Positions 56,011 through 64,000 of a stretch of 64,000 nucleotides of DNA are shown here, piece by piece. Positions within the stretch are counted from its first letter, which is position 1. The number at the start of each line of letters is the position of its first letter. A program made the position numbers and the translations under genes. Under the pieces are notes generated by a model. That model was not told the DNA's origin and searched no databases. It worked only from the letters and a program-made list of their open reading frames with translations. The stretch is taken from contig OY754465.1 of assembly GCA_963575645.1 (NCBI GenBank), positions 40,450,401 to 40,514,400 on the forward strand. Direction: 5' to 3'. Origin of the DNA: Xanthostigma xanthostigma (Eukaryota; Arthropoda; Insecta; Raphidioptera; Raphidiidae).

Positions 56011-56091
56011 TCTTTGATTAATTTTTACACGACGTGGTACATATTATGTAGGTAACCATGACAACAAATAGCAAATATCATATTTAAAACT
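56011..56091. other. AT-rich DNA
   Basis: No feature. Confidence 0.4.
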
Positions 56092-56130
56092 AGCCATAAC
56101 CCGCGTCACGATATCAGAAATTTAATTTTT
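56092..56130 (-). mobile_element. Possible Helitron 3' terminus (minus)
   Basis: On the minus strand it reads atatcgtgacgcgggttatg then gCTAG followed by T, resembling the GC-rich Helitron end. The 5' end was not identified. Confidence 0.35.
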
Positions 56131-56985
56131 TTTATTATACCTACTATATCAAATGTCAATATTTTTGGAGTTGGAATGGTCCCGACGCCCAATTGGCTGT
56201 TTTTTTTTCAAACTAACAATTTTAAAACACTACATTTCTTGATAGAATGCATAGATAGTCTACTATTTTCTTCCACTGAAATTCAATGTAAATGAAATGG
56301 AGAAATGTAAAATGTAAAGTCATAATAATATGTTGATAGAAATCAAACGCACTGTAAAAAACAATAATAAACTGTTTGTTCATTATCTGTTGATTATTGC
56401 TACAGTTTCTCACGAATTATGCTAAATTCTTTTAACAGTAAGAAACGCGTAAAATTATTTTACAATGAATTCCTTTACAGCGGTAAACAAAGAAGATGGT
56501 AGGTAAATGACAATTTTATGTGCGTGCGTAATGCTGCGTTTTATTCAAAAGATCTTTTAACGTAGTAAATTACAAAAGCTGAAAGCATAATTTAGTTTTA
56601 TGTAAAAGTAATTTGCCAATATTGCGTTAGATGAAGATGTGCTTTGAAAATGGTCTACAAATCAGAACGTTACACCACATAAAATTACATTAGGCGTCTC
56701 TTGTAACGCTGTCTTCGTCTCCCAACTCCTCCTTCGTCGAGGCTAATGAGAAAATGAAAACCTGTCACCTCTTTCAACCCATTTCACATTGCCTGTCCCC
56801 ACTTCATGGGAGATAAGAGAGATTCACGCTACCGAAAGTGTTGGCTTCACCTTGTTTCGTCAGTCACTCTTCGCGGATATTTTGTGAGTACAAGAGTACA
56901 AGCAAAAAAAGCTTATGTCAGATATTTGGATATCTTATATACACATACCAGCAGATATAGAACTTTTTAACTGTTTTCGTGCAAC
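56131..56985. other. Intergenic; GC-richer patch at 56690-56890
   Basis: The patch opens after 'ttacattag' and has a 40-codon plus frame (ASLVTLSSSPNSSFVEAN...). On the minus strand it encodes short basic frames. Neither is supported. Confidence 0.35.
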
Positions 56986-57199
56986 AAAAATATTTTTAAC
57001 AAAAAAATTGAACCGACTTCAAAAAAGGCACTAAAAAGTAAAAAATAATTTCGTATTGAAATGTTTTGGAGTCGGTGTAGTTCTCGGAATAGATTTCATT
57101 TTGGCTGACACCGACTCCAAAACATTTCAATACGCAATTATTTTTTACTTTTTAGTGCCTTTTTTGAAGTCGGTTCAATTTTTTTGTTAAAAATATTTT
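56986..57199. mobile_element. Inverted repeat of the 'aaccgacttc' family
   Basis: Arms about 56986-57078 and 57109-57199 are near-perfect complements: 'ttgaaccgacttcaaaaaag' versus 'cttttttgaagtcggttcaa', and 'gttttggagtcggtgt' versus 'acaccgactccaaaac'. Short spacer. Confidence 0.88.
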
Positions 57200-57490
57200 A
57201 TTTTTCTCTTTTTAGTGTTAATCTAACACTAAAAATCGGTGAACATACATAAAAAACATTATGCGTGCCTTAGAAATTTGAGAGTTTCCCTCGATTTCTC
57301 CGGATTCCACCATCAGATCCTGACTTGGTTCCGATGGGACCACCTCTGAGGTGCACTCTTTCGAATAAAAAAACAAATTTGAAAATTGGTCCATAATTGA
57401 CGGAGAAATCGGTGAACATACATAAAAAAAAAATAAAAAAAAATATACAGAGGAACACAGAACCTCCTCCTTTTTGTTGAAGTCGGTTAA
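57200..57490 (-). repeat. 'accgacttcaaaaaggaggagg' dispersed repeat body
   Basis: The minus strand begins aaccgacttcaacaaaaagg then aggaggttctgtg. It includes 'cggtgaacatac' twice (as its complement) and 'tttccctcgatttctccgga', 'catcagatcctgacttggtt'. I recognise this as a common lepidopteran repeat. The 62-codon minus frame at 57270-57458 is its translation. Confidence 0.75.
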
Positions 57491-58019
57491 TAAAACTATT
57501 TATCTCTACACTAGTCTTTTCGGACGCCTAATGTCGGGTATTATCTTCCTGATACTCTAAAATGGCCATCAGAAGGCTGCACCTATACATTCGTATTTCT
57601 TCCGATTCGAACAAGATAATTTTTTCTGCCTTGAATAAAGAGCAGGAGCAAATTCGAAACAAGGTGAGATGGTGATTATTGAAGACGAAGGTAGGTTCTT
57701 TTTTTTTTTATTTAACAAAGGCAGTTATAATTTTTCCATTCGTAAACAGCCAATACGGTATCAAGTCGTGTGTTTAGCTCATTGTTTTACATTGTATGTC
57801 AACTCATTTTTTTTCATTTTTTTAACTACGAGTTCAACATATTATCCTGAATGAAGAGTATTAAACGCACAAATGAATTTATCAAAATATGTTTATTCAA
57901 ATTTTTAATCGTCCATTGACTGAATATTTTTTTGTAGTACAGAATTGTAACAATTTTATTTTACCAAAAAACTTAGGAACGCCACTTTTCCTTGCATCTA
58001 CACATCTATAAACAATAAT
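57491..58019. other. Intergenic DNA
   Basis: No supported gene. The frame at 57669-57854 is T-rich and featureless. Confidence 0.45.
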
Positions 58020-58290
58020 AATAATTAGTCGATAATTTTGTTTATTGAAGAGTACTAATCAGACGTTAATCAAAGATTTGTAAAACAAAGTCCCTCCGCG
58101 GAGTCTGTCTGAACGCGATAAACTCAAAAACTATCGAACTAATTTTTATACGGTTTTCACTAATAGAAAGAGCGATACACGAGGAAGGTGTCTGTATATA
58201 ATTTGTAAATATTTTGTACAAAATGGCTATACTGTGGCGGTGTTTAGTCAAAAAAAAAAACAAAACACTGTTTTCGTAAGCTTATACATG
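58020..58290 (+). repeat. Dispersed repeat with 'gacgttaatcaaagatttg' module
   Basis: 'tagtcgataattttgtttat', 'cagacgttaatcaaagattt', then 'gtctgtctgaacgcgataaa' and 'ctcaaaaactatcg', typical wording of insect repeat consensus sequences. Linked to 25560 and 35196 by the first modules. Confidence 0.55.
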
Positions 58291-58690
58291 GCTAACGCTG
58301 GCCAAATTTTTAGAGATACATCAAAACAATGTATACTTTGATAGTTCTGCTGTGTAGATGGGGAGATCAAAATATTTCCAGAACAGTTTTGCACCGGGGT
58401 GAAACCGGGACGGGCCTCTTGTAGTATATATTTTTATCAACCTATGATATTATACACTGTATACACAACAAAATTTAATTTTCCATTTTTTTTTTCGGAC
58501 ATAATTTTGTTCTAGTTTTTGCTCGTAGATTTGTTCATGCAATGTCGATTTTAACTCGAACCTTATCTCAACTCGATAGTAGACAGATAAATTATGCACT
58601 ACATTGAATACGTTCTTTTAAAATCGGTCCAGTCGTCCTCGCTCAATTGACAAATTCGCAAGAAAAAAAATAGCGAACACAAGGTCCATC
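58291..58690. other. AT-rich DNA
   Basis: No feature. Confidence 0.4.
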
Positions 58691-59100
58691 ACCATTTTAT
58701 ACACTAGCATTGAGAAAAAGAGAAACTGTAGATTATAGACGCTCGCCAACTGTATTAGTATTGCGAAGATATTACAGTTCGCACCGTGATGCGTGGCTTT
58801 CCATAATTGCGTTTAAGAATAGAACAAGCAGGGAGCACGGGAATCTGCCAACACTGTATCGCCGCATGCCACAGACACTTGATGGATTTATTATCGAGTC
58901 TGTGGTCGGGCCGGGAATGCTAAGAGGTGGCCGAGCCAATCAGTTATCTGTCGCCCCGACGCCTCGATACCTTACAGCTACTGAGCTACCCTACGTACGC
59001 ACCGCACCTTACCTTACTATCTCTCTATAGCCGAATGCTGTGTCTCAATCGAAAATTAACAGTTGCGGCAACCGGGTCAGTTGATTTGAATAAAATTGTA
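58691..59100. other. GC-rich patch with a 106-codon plus frame, not assigned
   Basis: Frame 58710-59030 starts MRKRETVDYRRSPTVLVLRR and is arginine- and leucine-rich. It has no domain I know, and composition, not selection, may explain its length. It shows no splice or TATA context. Repeat or pseudo-exon origin both possible. Confidence 0.25.
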
Positions 59101-59974
59101 TAAAAAAATACGTGTGGCACTCGGGGACTGCCGCGGTAAAGCTATTGCATATTCTTTTTAGGTCTTTAAGTTTTTCTTCTCTATAAAACGAAAATAACTA
59201 GGTATAAATAATAAGGTATAAATAGTGTAATTACACACCAAAGCAATTATTCATTCAAAAAATTTGAACAAAAAGAACGATATTAAGAGTTTGATCATAG
59301 AATTTCGCGCGATGTACATTTATATAGATATAATATATATACTTTCTCTGCACATAACCTAAATAATTTAGGTTATTTTTATAGCAGTATTATATATGTA
59401 TAAATTCATTTATACACAAATAAAGATATAATCAGTTATGAGCAGTTATGCAGTTATGAGCACACAAACACCGTGCCGAAGTCTGCCGAACTGAAACGAC
59501 GTTAGACGATGCACGGCTGTCAACGCCGCACCGCTGTGCCGATCGGAGTGGGGGGTGTTAGGTTTTTTTTCGTTACGGAATTTCTTGATTCGGTCGCCGC
59601 GCTCAAAGCCCGCGATAGAAGCTATGCAATAGCTTAAAAGTGTGCGAGTAACCTTTACGCGCCGGTTGACTTAAAACTTCTAAACAATGCATAATATATT
59701 TTTAGCGGCAAATATATATCCGTAGCCGGAAATATTTGAAGGGATTTACTTCGGTTATTGCCAGCTCTTAGTTCGGTCCTCAGACTAAAAAAATATGTGA
59801 ATACTAAGCTATATGAATATCTTTAACTTTTACTAAGTATATATACTATGTCACGGCAACTCAGGGAGTTGCCTCTTCGCGAAATTTACAAGATGAGCTG
59901 AAAAAAGTTTTACTTCACTCCTCCCCCCAATTATTTTTTTGCAGAATATATCTCCAATGTACAAACATGCAAAG
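59101..59974. other. Intergenic; CG-rich patch at 59460-59660
   Basis: The patch includes 'gccgaagtctgccgaactga' and 'cggtcgccgcgctcaaagcc'. No frame or promoter architecture that I can defend. Confidence 0.35.
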
Positions 59975-60260
59975 TTTAATAATAATAATAATAATAATAA
60001 TTTATTATCCCTGACATCAAAACATCTGTGTGGAATCGTCATAAAATTACAAATTACAATAAAAATTACACATCATTAAAATTAAATGAAAAATATTCTT
60101 CAAGTGAGTATATCGTATTCTTTAGCAGTTTGACATTATTTTATTTTTGAATACTTTTAAACTTTTAATTTCTCTAGAAAACTGAAAATTAGCTCTAGGA
60201 ATCTGCAATTACAGACTAAGTTATAATTTTATTTATTTGTATTAATAATTTGAACTAGCT
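59975..60260 (-). mobile_element. LINE fragment F, degraded C-terminus with (TAA)n tail
   Basis: Minus strand: REIKSLKVFKNKI (the CR1/Jockey-type 'LPxxIKxxKSLKxFKxxLK' block) at about 60150-60190, then stops. Then comes a 3' untranslated part with 'gatgtcagggataataaatt' and a (TTA)n run at 59981-60002. Decayed and 5' truncated. Confidence 0.6.
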
Positions 60261-60358
60261 AATTAAAAAAAAACAACTCTTGCTGTATGTGGACTTTATA
60301 CTTTGTTACTAAATATACTTTCGAAGGGGAATCTTACTTTGTTATATGTATAGACCGC

Positions 60359-60931
60359 ATAAAAACTAGGGATGAGATTATTAGCTACTTTCAAGTAACA
60401 GGTACTTTGGCGACTGCGACTTCCAAATACCTGTGATTTTTAACTGCGACCCGTGATCGCTGGTAACTTATGCGCATGCAGTGCAGATAATATATAAGCG
60501 ACCAGCGTTCGCCGATCACATGAATGACTGTGCACGTGCAGAGCAGAGATGTTAATATATTGATTTCAGCGAACAGTGATCACAGGTAAAATATCGTTCG
60601 GTGCTAAAACAGCCCATGCACAATATTTTTATGTATTAGTATAACATTACACCTAAAAAATGCATGTATTGATGCATTATTGAAATGTACGACTAAGTTA
60701 TAAGTATATAAAGTACATATTTTACATTAGTGATCACATTTCGTTATTAAAATGGGTAATACATTTAGTTAAAAAAACCGGTAGTGAAATAGCGCATGTG
60801 ACGATTATTTTTTTGCTTAGCCGCTGGTTGGTAACAGGTAGCTACTCTGAAGTCACTGCAGTGAACCGTGAAATCCAAATATTAGCGACTAAGTAACAGG
60901 TAGTGAAATATCACTCATCTCTAATAAAAAC
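60359..60931. mobile_element. hAT-type element with perfect 8-bp TSD
   Basis: Element 60367-60923 (557 bp) flanked by ATAAAAAC (60359-60366 and 60924-60931). Ends TAGGGATGAGAT and ACTCATCTCTA. The subterminal motif 'gtaacaggtag/act' occurs near both ends (60396, 60831, 60892) and 'gatcac' is repeated inside. No transposase. Confidence 0.92.
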
Positions 60932-61129
60932 GTCCCATTTATTCGTAACGGCAAATCACCGAGTTTCTCCTTCTCGCAATTCACGTGCTTCTTTGTTAGT
61001 CTTAAATCTTTATAGTTGTAAATTACGAAATATTAATTTTCAAATGTGTATCGAGCAACAGTATGTAGAATGTAAGCGAGTTAGGATAAAGTAAAAGTAC
61101 CAAAATACTTGGATTTGGTAGAGAGATGG

Positions 61130-61460
61130 AATGTACGCATAGCAAGGTAAAATGTGATTTAGACTTTTTCCGATTGATTTTCGCCAAGAAATGGTTATTC
61201 TTGCCATATTGTAATGGTTTACCTCAATAATTCCAGATAAATATCGTAATGGTTACTTATACAAGATTATGATCGATTACTTGCCAGCCCACAATGGTGC
61301 CTAACTTAATTCTATCTAACTAATTTCCCATAATTTATTTTTTCACGCATTAAACTAAAAAAAGTGTACAGAACATAACAGAAAAATGGCAAATAGAGTA
61401 CAGTAATTGTGTTAGTGACATCTGTTATGACATGTCAAGAACGAGTGTTAATTTTTTACA
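61130..61460 (+). mobile_element. SINE-like repeat, copy 3 (uninterrupted)
   Basis: 'aagaaatggttattcttgcc', 'atggtttacctcaataattc', 'agataaatatcg', 'gatcgattacttgccagccc', then the tail 'gtgacatctgttatgacat'. It serves as the template showing that copy 1 is split. The B-box region is degraded here. No coding. Confidence 0.65.
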
Positions 61461-62384
61461 TGCAAATAATAATTTATTGAATAATAAAAGAACTGAAGCG
61501 AGTATAGAATACAGCTATTAGACGCTACGTGCATGCAAACATGATATCTACCATACTCTATCCTCCTAATTCAATAAACTGAAAAACAACTAAAAGGATA
61601 TGGTATTCTTCTATTTTGTTTGCAGTGGCCTTTTTCTGCGAGCACTTTTATTCTGTCAATATTTATGTTACAGTATTCGCGTGTCGTAATTATTCACTCT
61701 CATCATTTTTTCATAACGCGTATAAAATTTGGTGTAAGACCTTCAAGTTGGTATCCCTGAAGGCGAGTAGTACGTATTGAGACACGTTAGGAATAGGCAA
61801 TAAGTCAGTCTGAATTCCCGATATCAGTGACACAAATGTTACACGTTGGGAGGATCTCTCTCCACACGAGAACAGTTTACTGTACTGCCACCACACACAG
61901 CCACGTATAGCAGCTATGTCTCGCCCGTTAACAGGACGATTTATGGGGACGCGTTGAATTCACTGCTAATTGAGGATTGTGTTACTTTGTACAAAAGTCA
62001 TTCCGACTATAAATTTCGCAACGTTTTTGTATTCGATAAGAATCAGTTTTAGTTTAATGCATAAGTACCGCTTTTTATTGGCATTTGTATTTCTCTACAA
62101 AAAAGTTAACATATGTAGTTACTGTGAACAAAGTTTTACCATTTACGTTCAGAGGGTGATCATTTTAATGTATGAAATCCTGTAGTATAGGTAATTAAAC
62201 AAACAAAAATAAATACTATATTTTTACCTTACAGAACAGTTTTTAATATTAATTTTCATAAAAATGATCAATTTATTATGAATACGAGATATACTTTAAA
62301 AGGTTATTTGACAAATGCCTAACTAACAATCTTTTAAAATATGCATGTCTAATAGACATTCAGCTAGCTTAGGCAACGAATAAT
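61461..62384. other. Intergenic; small frames at 61846-62185
   Basis: A 68-codon plus frame (MGGSLSTREQ...) overlaps a minus 61-codon frame. Neither shows a known motif. Confidence 0.4.
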
Positions 62385-63563
62385 TCTAGATGGAAAAGTC
62401 GAAAGCAGAACATTTGACTTAGGAACTTTGTTTGGACTAGTTAGGAGATAAACATACTAAAAGTTCTTACCCCTCCGAGGTACGCCCGAAGGGGGGGAGC
62501 ACAAAGAAGGTCCCGTTTTTTGGTATTTTGCTTTCATCTCGAAAACGGTACGTCGTACGAAATTTTGTTGGAATACATAATGAAAGCTGATAAAATTCTC
62601 TACAACTTTAGCTTTCACACTTTTTATCTATCTCCAATCTTTGCTTAGCTATGAGCTCCGAAAAATGGTCGATTTTCAAAAATGTGTTAAATTCTCTGTA
62701 GCACATTGTAACAATACGAATTTGTCAAAATCATTTCGTATCGCTCATCCACACTATTAAAAACACCCACACACTATTAAAAAATAACATAAGCTGGGAG
62801 TACCTCCACACAGGGCCCTCTTTCCCACTGGGCACTCTGGCACGTGCCCAGGGCCCCGCGATCGATAGGGACCCCCTAGTTTAATGGTATACTAAGTACC
62901 TAAACTGTTTTAAACAAAAATCATCAGTGAACTATTTTTCATATACTTATTTTTTTTGTGTCCTTCATGTTAAAATTGGGAACGTGATCCTTTTAAATAT
63001 ATGCATTTTATATCACATTCCTCGACTTAGAATCTAGAACCTTGTTTATCTATTTTCTTTGTCTATTCTAACAAAATAGTGCTCTGTTAAGGTCATAGGG
63101 GCCCCATAATCCTAATGTGCCCAGGGCCTTCAATAGGTTAAAGCTTATGTTATTTTTTAATAGTGTGTGGGTGTTTTTAATAGTTTGGATGAGCGATATG
63201 AAATGATTTTGACAAATTCGTATTGTTACAATGTGCTACAGAGAATTTAACACATTTTTGAAAATCGATCATTTTTCGACCATTTTTCGGAGCTCATAGC
63301 TAGGCAAAGACTGGAGATAGATAAAAAGTGTGAAAGCTAAAGTTGTAGAGAATTTTATCAGCTTTCATTATGTATTACAACAAAATTTCGTACGACGTAC
63401 CGTTTTTGAGATGAAAGCAAAAAACCAAAAAACGGGACCTTCTTTGTGCTCCCCCCCTTCGGGCGTACCTCAGAGGGGCAAGGACTTTTAGTATGTTTAT
63501 CTCCTAACTAGTCCAAACAAAGTTCCTAAGTCAAATGTTCTGCTTTCGACTTTTCCATCTAGA
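62385..63563. mobile_element. Large foldback element, 1.18 kb
   Basis: Arms 62385-62795 and 63142-63563 are near-identical complements of about 410 bp. The outer ends are tctagatggaaaagtcgaaa and its complement. Landmarks: 'ggaactttgtttggactagt', 'ggtacgcccgaaggggggga', 'ggtacgtcgtacgaaatttt', 'gtagcacattgtaacaatac'. A 346-bp spacer with different composition separates them. The target site is not resolved. Confidence 0.9.
62796..63141. repeat. 'gtgcccagggcc' repeat filling the foldback loop
   Basis: GC-rich ends carry 'cacgtgcccagggccccgcg' on the left and 'ggggccccataatcctaatg' then 'tgcccagggcctt' on the right, with an AT-rich centre. It looks like a separate element inserted into, or forming, the loop. 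Confidence 0.55.
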
Positions 63564-63704
63564 TGCCCCTTATGAGCACTCATTGACTAAACTAGGCCTA
63601 TTCTAGTAAATAAAGTAACTACAGTGAAAAATAAGCACTCTGTGTAATCACTTTTGTTTGTTTATTCTGCCAATCAAAGTGACTATCTAAACGAGTGCTT
63701 ATAA
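63564..63704. other. Intergenic DNA
   Basis: No feature. Confidence 0.4.
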
Positions 63705-63890
63705 AAGTTTGGGTCGGGGCCTCCTTGGGGATCGCAACGCTTCTACAAGGGGGTCGCGAAACCTTAGTAAAAAAATAATAAACAAAATTCACCTGATTAG
63801 GAACAGCGGAAGATAGGGGGTCTCAAAATATTCTTTTATACTAAGGAGGTCACGCCATAAATGAATTGAATGAATGATTGAAAAACACTA
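63705..63890 (-). mobile_element. hAT-type MITE, diverged and reversed copy
   Basis: 'ggggatcgcaacgcttctac' then 'aagggggtcgcgaaacc' corresponds to the complement-side block of 12841-12890. The other end 'gattgaaaaacacta' corresponds to the 'cagtgtttttcaac' terminus. Decayed; TSD not visible. Confidence 0.6.
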
Positions 63891-64000
63891 ACCTAAACAT
63901 AATTATTACTGGCTACCATGAAGTCTGTAACCAGGAAACCTAGCTTCCTATGCTTGCCGTGTTTCGAGATGGATCGTTTTCTGGCGCACGCGAGATTGCG

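Noticed and set aside
58710-59030. 106-codon frame as a gene
   Set aside because: No motif, no splice or promoter context, and composition alone favours open frames here.
1-64000. Bacterial, phage or viral genome segment
   Set aside because: No dense coding, no ribosome-binding-site spacing, abundant LINE, hAT, Helitron and SINE remnants; clearly eukaryotic nuclear DNA.

Overview
This window looks like non-coding, transposon-rich DNA from an insect nuclear genome. It is visibly AT-rich, has no long open reading frame (the longest ATG-initiated frame is 139 codons) and no operon-like packing, and nearly every recognisable object is a eukaryotic mobile element. Two signatures that I associate from memory with Lepidoptera are present: the 'gggttccgtacc ... 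cctccgctgt' repeat near 7.15 and 17.3 kb, and the 'aaccgacttcaaaaaagg' repeat near 57 kb. A moth or butterfly is therefore my best guess, not a demonstrated identification.

Layout. 0-1.3 kb: three 3'-truncated LINE fragments abutting one another. 1.9-2.5 kb: a 3-copy tandem repeat. 4.2-5.1 kb: a large foldback element. 9.6-10.0 kb: a TA-flanked TIR element holding a tRNA-like block. 11.5-12.0 kb: another foldback. 12.5-12.9 kb: a hAT MITE with a perfect 8-bp TSD. 15.4 kb: a broken Tc1/mariner-type transposase relic. 16.2-16.8 kb and 19.5-19.95 kb: more hAT-type elements. 17.9-18.5 kb: a repeat whose ends recur inverted at 51.1-51.7 kb. 26.8-28.5 kb: a complete non-autonomous Helitron with inverted and direct internal arrays. 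29.4-29.8 kb: hAT with TSD. 31.2-31.8 kb: two copies of a TIR MITE family. 31.9-32.9 kb: Harbinger-like element containing a near-perfect palindrome. 33.1, 34.1 and 35.1 kb: foldbacks. 39-39.7 kb: a SINE split by a LINE. 40.6 kb: tRNA-Gly-like relic. 41.7-42.3 kb: mariner MITE whose empty site is preserved in a second copy of the host repeat at 55.8 kb. 45-46 kb: TIR elements. 50.8-51.7 kb: nested MITE. 57 kb: foldback. 60.4-60.9 kb: hAT with TSD. 61.1-61.5 kb: SINE. 62.4-63.6 kb: 1.2-kb foldback.

Host gene content is small and uncertain. The best protein-coding candidate is one internal exon on the plus strand (37392-37499, 36 open codons, good splice sites). A second, on the minus strand at 54569-54659, encodes a hydrophobic segment. 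Weaker candidates lie at 1426-1524 (+), 36753-36814 (-) and 28973-29022 (-). If real, these sit in very long introns. I could not name any of the proteins.

The most striking regulatory object is a textbook heat-shock promoter at about 49.37-49.53 kb: phased GAA/TTC pentamers, TATAAAA, and TCAGT initiators. No Hsp reading frame follows it, so it may drive a non-coding or distantly spliced transcript. I did not find a convincing previously undescribed system; the items most worth checking are this orphan promoter, the candidate exons, and the ribozyme-like CTGANGA...GAAAC hairpins.
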